NCBI GenBank assembly: GCA_049516395.1
Contig: JBEKTD010000002.1
Coordinates: 1 to 64,000, forward strand
Origin: Fen-1362 sp049516395
GTDB taxonomy: Bacteria > Planctomycetota > Phycisphaerae > Sedimentisphaerales > Anaerobacaceae
Length of the DNA stretch: 64,000 bases
Reading direction: 5' to 3'
Below the pieces are notes generated by a model. It was not told where the DNA came from, did no database searches, and saw only the letters and a list, made by a program, of their open reading frames with translations. Shown in pieces: positions 26,562-35,837 of the stretch (the stretch's first letter is position 1; every line of letters starts with the position of its first letter). The position numbers and the translations under genes were made by a program.

Positions 26562-28661
26562 ATGATAAAAAAACAAGGCAATTTCATAGAGGTGCATATA
26601 GAAAAAGTGGCGTTACTGATAGGCGTTCTTGGCGCGCTGTACATTGTGTATGCGTTTGTTCTAAGTAACGTGGAAAAGGTTCCTTTCAACGGCCAGAGTT
26701 TTAGTCCCGGCCAGCTTGATATATACATAGCGGAGCAATCAGACAAGCTTCGAGCTCGGCTGGAGAGAGAACCTGTTCTCAAGCCGGCATATATACCTCA
26801 AAGCAAAGTTTTTCTGGAAGAGATGAATTCGGTGCTGGACAAAGATTTGAATGTGTTTTGGCCTGTGCCGAGCGGTGTAGAGATTACGGTGGACAAGAAG
26901 TATCGTATTCCGGTGGTTAGTGAAGTAAATGATGTATCAGCGGAACGCATAACGGCTGTCGCGTACATTCCGAAGGTTGCGATTACCCCGGAGAATATCG
27001 AGTCCGAAGCTTCGTATGAGCCGAACGACCTTGATTTAGTTACGGTTCAGGGGAGTTTTGACCTTGGTTCGCTGATAGACAGTTTTCAGGAATGTTTTGC
27101 GGGCAAAGGAGTTCCTGAAAGCTGGCGTGATAAAGGTTTAGCCAAGCCGGTGTTTGCGGGTGTTCAGCTTCAAAGGCAGTATCTTGATGAAAATGGGGAG
27201 TGGAGTCAGTGGGAAGACATTCCACGTTTGCGGATAGACCCCAAGCGAAACATATACAAAATAATAGATAATGTGAGCGATCTTCCGATGGGCGGGGTTA
27301 TGGTTCAGATTGCGCAGTTGGGCGACCAGCAGACGCAGTCGAGCATGCTTCAGCCGGATGCGTACAAGATAGCTTCGGCTGAGGAGCAATGGCTACCGCC
27401 TGTATTGCACGAGAAGTTTTTAACGGTTCGTCGAGAGAAAGAAGCACAGGAGCGTCGTGAGGCGGCAACAGAGCGAGAAACCAAAACGGCAGAAGAACGT
27501 GAAAAGACAACAACAACGCGTTCGACCCGTGATGAACGCGGAACCGGAGTATCCCGCAGCACAACAACGCAACCAACAGGCGGCGCAAGCGGCAGAGGCG
27601 CGGGCGGCAGCACGGGAGGCAGAGGCGCGGGCAGCAGCGCAGTCACCAGAGTCACTGGCGGTGGCGCAGCCAGTGCCAGAGGTGCGGGCGGCGGCCGTCC
27701 GACGGGAGCAGAACCTGACCGCAGCGGCAACTCTCGCAATACTTTGAGGAGTACGAGCCGGACAGATACGCGTACCGAAACGACAACGACCGAACAGAAG
27801 AAGATTGCAAAAACGACAGTAACTGAGGCGACGATAAACGAAGAACTGAGAAAAATGCTGCTGAGAGGCAAGGATATAAGCAGTTTGCATGATACGATAA
27901 CGTTCTGGGCACATGATGATACAGTGGAACCAGGGGCGAGTTATCGTTATCGTATCCGTATCGGGGTATTCAATCCCGTGGCGGGGACCGGCCAGGTGCA
28001 GGAGGAAGACGCGGCGAGCAACAACAAGGTAATACTATGGAGCGATTTTTCGGAAGTGACGGACATAGTGGATATTCCCGAACGGCTGTATTTCTTCCCG
28101 ATAAACGTTCAGGAAGCGGCAAAGTCAGTGGAGGTTCAGGTTTGCAAATACGTGATGGGTTATTGGTACAGCGAACAGTTTATGGTCAAACGCGGAGATA
28201 TCATAGGCAAAACAGCAAAGGTTGAGACGAGCGAGAAAAACAAAACCGCGGACGCGATGAAGGACGTGAAGGACGTTAAACTGCCTGAGACGATAGATTA
28301 CACAACGGGAGCGATTGTGGTGGACGTGGTGGCAATGAATGACTGGTTCGGAGACAAAGCTCTGCAGTCGCGACAGTATTTTGACGTGTTGTTCAGTTTT
28401 GACGGAATGAGAATAGACAGGTTACCTGCGAAACTGATGAACTGGCCTGAGGACTTACGTTTGAAGTATAGCGAATTAAAGTCGCTGGAGAAAAGGACGA
28501 AAGAGCCATTGCGTGACTGGAACAGTGCCGGCATGCTGCAGGGAACCCAGCGTGCTACGCCGCCCGTTGGTGGTGGCGGGGATCGCAGAGGTAGAGGGCC
28601 AATAATGGACAGGGGCGGCGATACGCAGGACGCAATGCCGAACAGGAACCCGGGGCGTTAA
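26562..28661 (+). CDS. Single-pass membrane protein of PilM locus with low-complexity linker
   Basis: A 699-residue protein with one membrane helix near the N-terminus (VALLIGVLGALYIVYAFVLS), a structured part to about residue 290, a 120-residue linker (291-411) rich in Arg, Thr, Gly and Glu (for example RGAGGSTGGRGAGSSA), and a C-terminal beta-rich domain (about 420-600) with a GDDRRGRG-like tail. The Gly/Arg segments echo those in PilM and the Gly run in the middle gene. PilP-like linking to a secretin is a guess from position. AAGGA lies upstream of the ATG. Confidence 0.65.
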   Translation: MIKKQGNFIEVHIEKVALLIGVLGALYIVYAFVLSNVEKVPFNGQSFSPGQLDIYIAEQSDKLRARLEREPVLKPAYIPQSKVFLEEMNSVLDKDLNVFWPVPSGVEITVDKKYRIPVVSEVNDVSAERITAVAYIPKVAITPENIESEASYEPNDLDLVTVQGSFDLGSLIDSFQECFAGKGVPESWRDKGLAKPVFAGVQLQRQYLDENGEWSQWEDIPRLRIDPKRNIYKIIDNVSDLPMGGVMVQIAQLGDQQTQSSMLQPDAYKIASAEEQWLPPVLHEKFLTVRREKEAQERREAATERETKTAEEREKTTTTRSTRDERGTGVSRSTTTQPTGGASGRGAGGSTGGRGAGSSAVTRVTGGGAASARGAGGGRPTGAEPDRSGNSRNTLRSTSRTDTRTETTTTEQKKIAKTTVTEATINEELRKMLLRGKDISSLHDTITFWAHDDTVEPGASYRYRIRIGVFNPVAGTGQVQEEDAASNNKVILWSDFSEVTDIVDIPERLYFFPINVQEAAKSVEVQVCKYVMGYWYSEQFMVKRGDIIGKTAKVETSEKNKTADAMKDVKDVKLPETIDYTTGAIVVDVVAMNDWFGDKALQSRQYFDVLFSFDGMRIDRLPAKLMNWPEDLRLKYSELKSLEKRTKEPLRDWNSAGMLQGTQRATPPVGGGGDRRGRGPIMDRGGDTQDAMPNRNPGR

Positions 28662-28671
28662 AACAAGGGTA

Positions 28672-29736
28672 TCAGCACTTCGGGTAATTAGCTGTAAGGA
28701 CAATGCAACCGTCGTTTGTAACAAGAATATCGTCTTCGATTCTGACGCCGAGTCGTCCGGGGATATAGACACCCGGTTCAATTGTAATCACGTCGCCTGC
28801 GTGTAATTTTCCTTTTACTTTGCCTGATACGGCGGGCAGTTCGTGAACATCCAGGCCAAGTCCGTGCCCGGTTCCGTGGCCGTAAACAGGGAGGTCAGCT
28901 TTTTTTATGATTTCCCTCGCAGCCGTATCGACCTGGCTGATTTCGACTCCGGCTTTGACCATTCTTATGGCAGCGGCCTGTGCCTGTTTTACGACGGCGT
29001 AAACTTTGTCATAACGCCCGCGGGGTATGCCGACCGAAAAGCATCTGGTCAAATCACAGCAGTAGCCGCTGAGGCGCACGCCGAAGTCGATGAGAACGGT
29101 ATCATTTTTTCTTAATTTGCGGGAAGTGGGCTGGTGATGAGGTCTTGAGGCATTGGGGCCAAAGGCGACAATTGTTTCAAAGCTGTTTGCGCCCCCGGCT
29201 TTTCTGATTTCAAAATCGACAATTCCCGCCAGAACGTTCTCCGTAAGCCCATGTTTGACCTGTCGCAGGACGCGTTCGAATGCCCGTGCGGCGATTTTTG
29301 CAGCGGCGCGAATAGCGGCAACCTCGACCTGGTCTTTTTTCCGGCGTGCTGATTCGACGATACCTTCGGCGGTCTTCAGTCGGCAGGACAGGTTTCTCTT
29401 CAGCGACTGGAAATTGGCGAGCGATATTGATATTTCGACGGCGGCGGTTTTGATTCCGCGTTGCTTTCGCAGCAGTTCGGCGACAGTGTTACCCATCGCT
29501 GCGGTGCGTTCGACGATTTTGCAGAATCGGCACTGGTCAACGGCCTGCTCGGTGTATCTACTGTCGGTTACAAGCACGACCGCGCGAGGCAGAACAATCG
29601 CCCAACAATCTTGGCCGCTAAAGCCGGTGAGATAAGTAACATTGGCAGGTTTTGTGGCGATGAGACAATCTGCGCCGGCCCGAGTAATCGCGGCCCGGAT
29701 GCCCTTAAGGCGGGTTTTATATGCGTGCTTATCCAT
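28672..29736 (-). CDS. pepP: M24 family Xaa-Pro aminopeptidase
   Basis: A 354-residue metallopeptidase with creatinase N-terminal and pita-bread C-terminal domains. Metal ligands are visible in DTVLIDFGVRLSGYCCDLTR (two Asp), the His of YGHGTGHGLGLDVHE, and the Glu residues of TIEPGVYIPGRLGVRIEDD. It removes N-terminal residues before proline; PepP versus PepQ type is not resolved. Start at the ATG at 29736 with CTGGAGA upstream; a TTG seven codons earlier overlaps that site. It converges with the pilus locus, 10 bases apart. Confidence 0.9.
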   Translation of the reverse strand: MDKHAYKTRLKGIRAAITRAGADCLIATKPANVTYLTGFSGQDCWAIVLPRAVVLVTDSRYTEQAVDQCRFCKIVERTAAMGNTVAELLRKQRGIKTAAVEISISLANFQSLKRNLSCRLKTAEGIVESARRKKDQVEVAAIRAAAKIAARAFERVLRQVKHGLTENVLAGIVDFEIRKAGGANSFETIVAFGPNASRPHHQPTSRKLRKNDTVLIDFGVRLSGYCCDLTRCFSVGIPRGRYDKVYAVVKQAQAAAIRMVKAGVEISQVDTAAREIIKKADLPVYGHGTGHGLGLDVHELPAVSGKVKGKLHAGDVITIEPGVYIPGRLGVRIEDDILVTNDGCIVLTANYPKC

Positions 29737-29817
29737 TCGTAAAAATTCTCCAGTCAAAAACCTGCTGCCATTATTAACAGCAAGGGCGGGAAAAATAAAG
29801 ATTTTTTCCGCGTTGAT

Positions 29818-29846
29818 TTGGAGGCGGGGAATTCTTTTACTATAAT
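29818..29846 (+). promoter_or_regulatory. Promoter of small peptide gene
   Basis: TTGGAG (-35) and a perfect TATAAT (-10) with a 17-base spacer. The start would be near 29853, giving a leader of about 95 bases with a CGGCT/AGCCG hairpin at 29863-29885. Confidence 0.6.
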
Positions 29847-29948
29847 TTGGTTAATTGTATTGATTCGGCTGGACGAGGAAAGCCGGTCAAAAACAGAACG
29901 TATCACCTCGCAATAATAGCATTAACAAGCAAATTAGGAGGGAACACA

Positions 29949-30068
29949 ATGAAACGTATAGCATTAGTTGCTGTTGTGCTGCTCATGGCAGCGTTATCCT
30001 GGACCGTATCTACGTATGATACAGGCAGAAGTCAGATTGTGTTAGTGAGCTATTGCTGGAGATTTTAG
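29949..30068 (+). CDS. 39-residue exported peptide, unknown
   Basis: A tiny gene with a very strong AGGAGG site 7 bases before the ATG. The peptide starts MKRIALVAVVLLMAALSW, which is a signal-peptide-like helix, and ends SQIVLVSYCWRF with one Cys. Promoter, long leader and a terminator 80 bases downstream make a stand-alone unit. Family not recognised; it may be a secreted peptide, or its transcript may act as an RNA. Confidence 0.6.
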   Translation: MKRIALVAVVLLMAALSWTVSTYDTGRSQIVLVSYCWRF

Positions 30069-30148
30069 GATAGCTTACGATAATGGATAAGCTGATTGAT
30101 ATCCCGTTTTAGTTATTACACACGGGAAAACTTACCATACTCACATGA

Positions 30149-30180
30149 AACAGGACGGCGAAAGTCGTCCTGTTTTTTTA
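30149..30180 (+). terminator. Rho-independent terminator after small peptide gene
   Basis: Stem AACAGGACG / CGTCCTGTT around GCGAAAGT followed by a run of T. It closes the 29.8-30.2 kb unit before the rhomboid gene. Confidence 0.85.
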
Positions 30181-30261
30181 TGTCTTGCCCGCCCGGCGGA
30201 AAACCCTTACAATGCTGCCCTTTGAATTGTCCCGCTTTTTCAAAGGTAAACGGAATCCATT

Positions 30262-31425
30262 ATGCTGCTGCCTATACGAACAAATGTCGGATGTCGCAGA
30301 ACACCTTATGCCAATTACGCTATCATAGCCGTAAATGTGATTGTGTTTCTGTTAAGCTACTGGCCCGATGAGCGGGCGAGGGATATTCTGCGACCCTGGG
30401 CGGAACGGTTTGTTTTCACGCCTGCTCACCCGTTTTTGTGGCAGTTCATCACTTACGCTTTTCTGCACAGCGGTTTCCTTCATATTTTCGGCAACATGTT
30501 CTTTTTGTACATATTCGGCAATAACGTAAACGATAAGCTCGGGCATTTCGGCTACACTTGTTTTTACCTGGCAGGCGCGGTGTTCAGCGCGGTGGGTCAT
30601 ACGCTGATAAACAGCAATCCGGTTATGGGGGCCAGTGGCGCGGTGGCAGCGGTGACAGGCGCGTATCTTGTGCTGTTTCCGCAGACCCTTATAACTATCG
30701 TTTACTGGTTCATCTTCATCGGCACGGTTGAGGTGCCCGCCCTTTATTTTATCGCGTTCAAGATGATTATCCTTGATAATGTTATTATCCGATATACGGC
30801 GAATACGAATGTTGCTTACGATGCGCATCTTGCGGGTTATTCGTTCGGCATCATTTCGTCGCTGCTTCTGCTGGCGACGGGATTGATTAGCAGCTCGCAA
30901 TTCGACCTCTGGGCGATGTTCAAGCAGTGGAACCGCAGGCGCGCATATCGCGACGCAATCGCCACCGGCTATGACCCATACACGGGGATGGGCAGCGCAA
31001 AACGGATTACGGCCAGAGATATAACAAAACCGGGGCCTGATGAGCCGCAGATCAGGCAGCTGCGCGAGGACATTTCCAACAGCATTTATCAGCACGACCT
31101 CCAGACAGCCGCTCAACAGTATCTTAATCTTATGTCTCTCGATAGCGAACAGATTCTGCCACGCCAGCATTTGCTCGATATTGCCAACCAGCTTGCCAGT
31201 GCCGGTGAATACAACAATGCCGCGTTGGTTTACGAGAAGTTTCTCACTCACTACGCCAATTATGAGCATATTGCGCAGGTTGAGCTGATGCTGGGGATAA
31301 TATATTCGCGGTATCTTGAGAAGCCAGACCTTGCGCTGAATCACCTGCACGCCGCTGAGAAAAAAATAGTCGACACCGCCCAGTTATTGATGTGCCGGTC
31401 AGAAATCGAAAAACTGCAGAAGTAA
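30262..31425 (+). CDS. Rhomboid family intramembrane serine protease with TPR-like tail
   Basis: A 387-residue protein. The N-terminal two thirds is a rhomboid with six membrane segments; the catalytic Ser is in MGASGAVAAVTGAYL and the His in YDAHLAGYSFG, with HIFGNMFFLYIFG giving the conserved HxxxN element. After the last helix (about residue 215) comes a cytoplasmic region of helical repeats (about 260-385) with TPR-like spacing. Bacterial rhomboids with a helical-repeat tail are common in planctomycetes and bind unknown partners. No strong ribosome site precedes the ATG. Confidence 0.9.
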   Translation: MLLPIRTNVGCRRTPYANYAIIAVNVIVFLLSYWPDERARDILRPWAERFVFTPAHPFLWQFITYAFLHSGFLHIFGNMFFLYIFGNNVNDKLGHFGYTCFYLAGAVFSAVGHTLINSNPVMGASGAVAAVTGAYLVLFPQTLITIVYWFIFIGTVEVPALYFIAFKMIILDNVIIRYTANTNVAYDAHLAGYSFGIISSLLLLATGLISSSQFDLWAMFKQWNRRRAYRDAIATGYDPYTGMGSAKRITARDITKPGPDEPQIRQLREDISNSIYQHDLQTAAQQYLNLMSLDSEQILPRQHLLDIANQLASAGEYNNAALVYEKFLTHYANYEHIAQVELMLGIIYSRYLEKPDLALNHLHAAEKKIVDTAQLLMCRSEIEKLQK

Positions 31426-31446
31426 TAATAGTATCCGCCTGCGATT

Positions 31447-31998
31447 CTATTTTGTTACCAGCATGTGCATCCAGTAAGCAAGAAAACCTGTCCATGCCCA
31501 TATAGCCGAGGCGGCGAACAATACAAGCGAACCAATGATACGCAGGCCTTTTTTATCGTTTTGCCAAACCACGAGCGGCGAGAAAATGCCGCATATTCCG
31601 CTCAATATAAATCCCGCACCCGACAAAGTCGGTTCATTTGTCAGGCCGAGGTTGATTATGCGAACACCAAGAAGTGTCGCGGCTGCACCTGCGAAAACGG
31701 CGTATATCGACAAAGGCAAAAGTTCCCATCTTTTGGCTAATGCCAAAGCCAGGCCAAGCAAAAGCACGCCAAATAACACGGACATTTCGCCGTAAGCCGA
31801 ACTATATGGTTTGGGAAGGGGCCAGGTGAGTGTAATCACGAACCCGCCTATCGCTACGACAAGGCCGCAGATTGCGAACGCGGGGACCCATCGGCCGGTA
31901 TCTCCCGGCGTATCCAAATCTCGCCAGACGAAGCAGCCGAGCAGGAACAACCCCGCAGCCATATTTATCAGCATCAGTGTCAGGTAATCTATCATCAT
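31447..31998 (-). CDS. DUF981 family membrane protein
   Basis: A 183-residue protein with six hydrophobic helices. The N-terminus MMIDYLTLMLINMAAGLFLL and the conserved GRWVPAFAICGLVV and PYSSAYGEMSVLFG stretches match DUF981, small polytopic proteins of unknown role. GGAG lies about 8 bases before the first ATG. It converges with the rhomboid gene. Confidence 0.8.
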   Translation of the reverse strand: MMIDYLTLMLINMAAGLFLLGCFVWRDLDTPGDTGRWVPAFAICGLVVAIGGFVITLTWPLPKPYSSAYGEMSVLFGVLLLGLALALAKRWELLPLSIYAVFAGAAATLLGVRIINLGLTNEPTLSGAGFILSGICGIFSPLVVWQNDKKGLRIIGSLVLFAASAIWAWTGFLAYWMHMLVTK

Positions 31999-32050
31999 AA
32001 TTTAATCTCCTAATCTCTTTACCTGTGCTCTCGATAAAAGTGCGTTCAGG

Positions 32051-32323
32051 TTACCCGAAATTGTAGTGCTTTTTGATGGCCTTTTTGACCTGCCATTTGC
32101 ATTCGAGGTCAACAGGGAAGATGACGAAATCGCCCGGGCCGAAGCTGACGGACTCTTTGCCGTCGGTTACGGTGACGTCGCCTTCAAGTATCAGACAGGT
32201 TTCCTTTTCGGTGTATGCCCAGTCGAATTCGCTCGGCTTGCAGGTCCAGATGGGCCATGTTTTGCAGGTTTTTTCTTCCTCTTTGGTGGGCTTTCGCACC
32301 ACTATTTCTTTTGCCGTCGGCAT
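32051..32323 (-). CDS. Small cupin-domain protein
   Basis: A 90-residue single cupin. The core includes CLILEGDVTVTDGKE and FGPGDFVIFPVDLECKW, the two cupin motifs, and the front WPIWTCKPSEFDW resembles EutQ/DUF861-type cupins. Ligand and reaction unknown. AAGGAG lies 7 bases before the ATG at 32323; a longer frame runs upstream into a dispersed repeat and is rejected. Confidence 0.85.
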   Translation of the reverse strand: MPTAKEIVVRKPTKEEEKTCKTWPIWTCKPSEFDWAYTEKETCLILEGDVTVTDGKESVSFGPGDFVIFPVDLECKWQVKKAIKKHYNFG

Positions 32324-32342
32324 ATTTCGCTCCTTAAATTTG

Positions 32343-32388
32343 GCCACAGAGTTTTTTAAGCCACAGAGGACACAAAGCACACAGAGAA
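32343..32388. repeat. Dispersed CACAGA-type repeat, copy 2
   Basis: GCCACAGAG, then AAGCCACAGAGGACACAAAG and CACACAGAG. It lies in the upstream region of the cupin gene. Confidence 0.65.
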
Positions 32389-32613
32389 AAACCTTAACTC
32401 GAGTATCCTTTTGCGGCCAGTTAAAACATCATCAATCCAGTTCCCGCTATGTTGTACGCCCTAAATGGTTACCCAAGATTATACCGTCGCTACGGTTATC
32501 TGCAACCTGCCAGTATTGAGCAATGTTTTCTGCTTTTTTGCTTTTTACTTTTAACCTTTCACTTTTTCCTTTACATTATTCGCTTTCTAAATCTACGCAC
32601 TGAGCAATGAACT

Positions 32614-33399
32614 ATGAACAAAGAACAATTAAACGGATTCAAGGTGTGGTTCGATAAATTCGTCGCGGGGTTTTATGGCAATGACGAGTATATCAACGCC
32701 AATATAAAACTAAAGGAAGAGCACAGCAGGCGGGTGTGCGCTGAGATGCTTTACCTTGCGGACCAACTGCGCCTTGAAGGCAATCAACGATTGCTGGCTG
32801 AGACGATTGCGCTATTTCACGACGTGGGACGATTTCCGCAATTTCTCAAATACCAGACATATAGCGATACGAAAAGTATCAACCATTCTCTTTTAGGCGT
32901 GGAGGTGTTGCGGAAAGAAAACGTTTTAGCACAGTTGCCGGATGACGAAAAGCAAATTATCGAGACGGCGATTCGCTATCATGGCGAAAAGGAGCTGCCA
33001 AATAATCTTACGGGCGATACGCTGCTGCTATCCAAAATGATACGCGACGCGGACAAGCTTGATATTTTTAACGTGGTTATAAAGGCGTATATTCAGCAAA
33101 GAGACGACCCGGATAATTTTAAGCTCGAAATGGAGATGCCCGATGAACCGAGGTTCACGCCTGAGGTGCTTGACGCGATTCTTACGGGTAGGCGCATTGA
33201 TTATAAGATGCTGCGAACCTGGAACGATATGAAACTGTGCATACTCGGCTGGGTTTATGATGTTAATTTTGTTGCGACGCTACGCCGATTGAAAACGAGG
33301 CGACACCTCGAAACGATTTTTGAATTCCTGCCCGATACCCCCGATATCCGCAAAGCCCGCGAGAAAATCTTCGCTTACGTCGATTCAAAGTGCCACTAA
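32614..33399 (+). CDS. HD-domain phosphohydrolase
   Basis: A 261-residue HD protein with His37, His69-Asp70 (ALFHDVGRFPQF) and a later Asp in MIRDADKLDIFNV, the usual metal ligands. HD hydrolases of this type act on nucleotides or other phosphate esters; the substrate is unknown. The stop codon and the last residues lie in the edge of a dispersed repeat, so the C-terminus may have been altered by it. Confidence 0.85.
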   Translation: MNKEQLNGFKVWFDKFVAGFYGNDEYINANIKLKEEHSRRVCAEMLYLADQLRLEGNQRLLAETIALFHDVGRFPQFLKYQTYSDTKSINHSLLGVEVLRKENVLAQLPDDEKQIIETAIRYHGEKELPNNLTGDTLLLSKMIRDADKLDIFNVVIKAYIQQRDDPDNFKLEMEMPDEPRFTPEVLDAILTGRRIDYKMLRTWNDMKLCILGWVYDVNFVATLRRLKTRRHLETIFEFLPDTPDIRKAREKIFAYVDSKCH

Positions 33400-33453
33400 G
33401 ACACCAAGACACAGAGAATTTTATTTGCCACAGATCGACACGGATTAACACTG
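33391..33453. repeat. Dispersed CACAGA-type repeat, copy 3
   Basis: GCCACTAAGACACCAAGACA, then CAGAG, and further GCCACAGATCGACACGGATT. It supplies the TAA stop of the HD gene. Confidence 0.6.
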
Positions 33454-33482
33454 CTTTTGTAACAAATTGAACAGGGAACTTT

Positions 33483-34385
33483 TCAAGCCTTGAATTTTCT
33501 GATTATCACCGCACCGAGGCCTAGCAAAAATAGCGTGGTGGGTTCGGGAACAGTGACAATTGCGATGCTTTCTATATAGGTATCTGTAGCTAAAGTTTCG
33601 ATATCAGAGCCATCGAGATTTGCCCTATAGATAGCATTATAAGTGGACCAATATACTTTGCCTCCATAAGGGTCACAGGCAATATCAGAAATAAAACCTC
33701 CGGGAAATGAACCGATATCATGGTAGCCTGAACCATCCAGATTTGACCACCAAAGTGTTTCTCCGCTTGCTATATACATTCCATTATGCACTGTGTCTAA
33801 AGCGATAGCAGTAGGAGGGCCTGTTTCTGCTACATCGACCACTTCCTGTTGAGAGCCGTCAAGATTTGAACGCATAACAACTCCGTCCCAATTATCTGCC
33901 CAATAGAGCTTGCCTGCGGCCGAATCTATATCAATATCGCAGGTAAGATTGCCGGCGTAAAAATAAGAAGGATTAGAGCCGTTAAGGTTTACGGAGCCAA
34001 TGAAATCATTTGCCCAATAAAGTCTTCTATTTACGGAATCCACGGCAAAATCGTATTCTGTTCCTCCGTTAAAAAAATCTTGAATCTGTGAGCCGTCTAA
34101 ATTTGCGCATTTGATTTTGTGTATATTATTGTAACTATTATCACTGTAAGTCCAATACATTTTACCTTCTACAGAATCAATAGATAGACCGGATAGGGCT
34201 TCCCATTTTGTCATCCCAGTATAAGAAATAACATCTTGCTTGCCTGTGCCATCAGCGCTCATCTTTTTTATGCCTCCCCGAACGGTATCCCAGTAAATCA
34301 TCGTATTATCAGCTTTAACCAAGTTTAAAAATGGAAAAAGTGAAAATGCGATAATTACTGCTGCAATAAAATTCTGTCTTCTCAT
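33483..34385 (-). CDS. YWTD/NHL-repeat secreted protein with PEP-CTERM tail
   Basis: A 300-residue exported protein: signal peptide (IAAVIIAFSLFPFLNLVKA), a six-to-seven-bladed beta-propeller made of YWTD-like repeats (MYWTYSDNSYNN, LYWANDF, LYWADNWDGVV, VYWSTYNAIY with repeated NLDGS), and a classical PEP-CTERM signal VPEPTTLFLLGLGAVIIRKF. Such propellers occur in surface proteins sorted by exosortase. AAGGAG lies before the ATG. Confidence 0.88.
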   Translation of the reverse strand: MRRQNFIAAVIIAFSLFPFLNLVKADNTMIYWDTVRGGIKKMSADGTGKQDVISYTGMTKWEALSGLSIDSVEGKMYWTYSDNSYNNIHKIKCANLDGSQIQDFFNGGTEYDFAVDSVNRRLYWANDFIGSVNLNGSNPSYFYAGNLTCDIDIDSAAGKLYWADNWDGVVMRSNLDGSQQEVVDVAETGPPTAIALDTVHNGMYIASGETLWWSNLDGSGYHDIGSFPGGFISDIACDPYGGKVYWSTYNAIYRANLDGSDIETLATDTYIESIAIVTVPEPTTLFLLGLGAVIIRKFKA

Positions 34386-34550
34386 ACTCTTCTCCTTCTA
34401 TTGCCTTTTGCCCCCAGCCAAAGGCGAGTTTCATTATATCCTTTACAGTTGAATAAGCAAGGGAAATTACGTTTCCTCTTCACCTGAATTGGTTGTCAAT
34501 TATGCTGATTGATAGTATGCTGTATTAGCCCGAGGAAAGGCGGGTGAAAA

Positions 34551-35744
34551 ATGATAAACCAACAACGACTCGATGAATTGAAACGATGCGTCACCCCTCA
34601 TAAATTCTTCGACGAATTTTTTTGTGAGATAAATAGCATTGTTAAGCCCAATCGAAAGGTTTTTGAGGATAAATCGCGTAGTTTCTATGAAAAGCACTTA
34701 AAATTTCAGGCATCTGTTGAAAATCAGCTGAAAGAGCAAGAATACCTTCCGCCATCTGTTTTTGCGCCGTATCTAAAACAACTATCGGGCGAATGGGGAA
34801 AATCGGTATCCGATGCACGAAAGAAAATTCTTGAACAGTGTCAAAAGCAGTTGTCGAACACCCTTGAGCTGAGAGTTGATTCAAAAAAATACCTCGATTT
34901 ATACAGCGAGCAACGTGTTCTTAAACAGTGCCAAAAGCAGATATATAACATTCTGAGGCAGGTAGAGGGTTTAAATGCTGTTTTAATGCCTGAATTGGGT
35001 ATTATCGAACAGTGCCTAAGAAATATTAGGCAGCAATATCAAATGGCAAACTGGAGAGAGATTAAAATATTACGTTCAGAACAGATACGAAAAGGTGAAG
35101 ACAGCATCTTTCCGATTACCATATTTATTCCACCAGACTTTCCAGATGACCCTGATTGGTGGTTAGAAGCATACAATCTGGTTTGGTATAACCCCAAAGC
35201 TCCTGTTTCGCGCAATGAGTTTACCTGTTCGCCAGAGGACGAGTTGCTACGGGGTTATATAGCTATTGCGCTTTTGTTTAATGAACAGGCAGAGAAACGT
35301 GGGGAAACGCTGATAGCCCCCGACATTTTGTCAGAATTTTTTGTTCCGCAAAGTACAGTAAAGTTTCTGCAAGCACATTGGACGGAAACGCAGAACGATA
35401 GCCAAAAACCAACGTATTACTGGCCAAATGTTAGAACAGTGCTCATTAGTGACTTAGAAGCAGTGGATAGAGACCTTGCCAGTACAAAGCCAGCAGAAAC
35501 AGGACAGAAAGATGCTCCTACAACAATAATCAACATAAATAAATTGGGGGTATTGGGGGACATTCAAAAAGTCGAAACATTACAGACCGGTGATAATGCC
35601 TCTGCTCATAAGCAGGTCGTGGGTGAGGAGAAAAAGAAAGGAATTTTCAGGCGAATACCATATTGGATTTATCTTCTTGTCTCCTTTTTAGCTGCACTGC
35701 TTGCTATCCTTCATTACATGGGATGGCTTGCCCCAAATAAATAA
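34551..35744 (+). CDS. Unknown protein with C-terminal membrane anchor
   Basis: A 397-residue protein not recognised. The first 170 residues are helical, with two related segments KKILEQCQKQLSNTLELRVD and RVLKQCQKQIYNILRQVEG suggesting an internal repeat. The middle has an aromatic PDDPDWWLEAYNLVWY stretch. Near the end, ININKLGVLGDIQKVETLQT has the alternating pattern of short beta-helical linkers, followed by one membrane helix (IYLLVSFLAALLAILHYMGW) at the very C-terminus. A tail-anchored cytoplasmic protein is likely. GAGGAAAGG lies upstream of the ATG. Confidence 0.65.
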   Translation: MINQQRLDELKRCVTPHKFFDEFFCEINSIVKPNRKVFEDKSRSFYEKHLKFQASVENQLKEQEYLPPSVFAPYLKQLSGEWGKSVSDARKKILEQCQKQLSNTLELRVDSKKYLDLYSEQRVLKQCQKQIYNILRQVEGLNAVLMPELGIIEQCLRNIRQQYQMANWREIKILRSEQIRKGEDSIFPITIFIPPDFPDDPDWWLEAYNLVWYNPKAPVSRNEFTCSPEDELLRGYIAIALLFNEQAEKRGETLIAPDILSEFFVPQSTVKFLQAHWTETQNDSQKPTYYWPNVRTVLISDLEAVDRDLASTKPAETGQKDAPTTIININKLGVLGDIQKVETLQTGDNASAHKQVVGEEKKKGIFRRIPYWIYLLVSFLAALLAILHYMGWLAPNK

Positions 35745-35779
35745 GATTGCTTCGCTTCGCTCGCAATGACAAACACTAT

Positions 35780-35837
35780 ATTCCCACGTTCGCGGGAATG
35801 ACCAACACAAATATGACCCCCACCGCAGGAGTGGGGG
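35780..35837. repeat. Dispersed hairpins downstream of 397-residue gene
   Basis: Two hairpins: ATTCCC...GGGAAT (35780-35799) and CCCCCAC / GTGGGGG (35817-35837). The first belongs to the TTCCCGC/GCGGGAA type that recurs at 35934-35982. Confidence 0.5.

Noticed and set aside
27457..27747. Long alternative-frame ORFs over the low-complexity linker of the third pilus-locus gene
   Set aside because: They arise from Arg/Gly/Ala-rich codon repeats and have no ribosome sites; the 699-residue frame spans the whole region.
32324..32380. N-terminal extension of the cupin protein
   Set aside because: It runs into the CACAGA repeat; the ATG at 32323 has a clear AAGGAG site.
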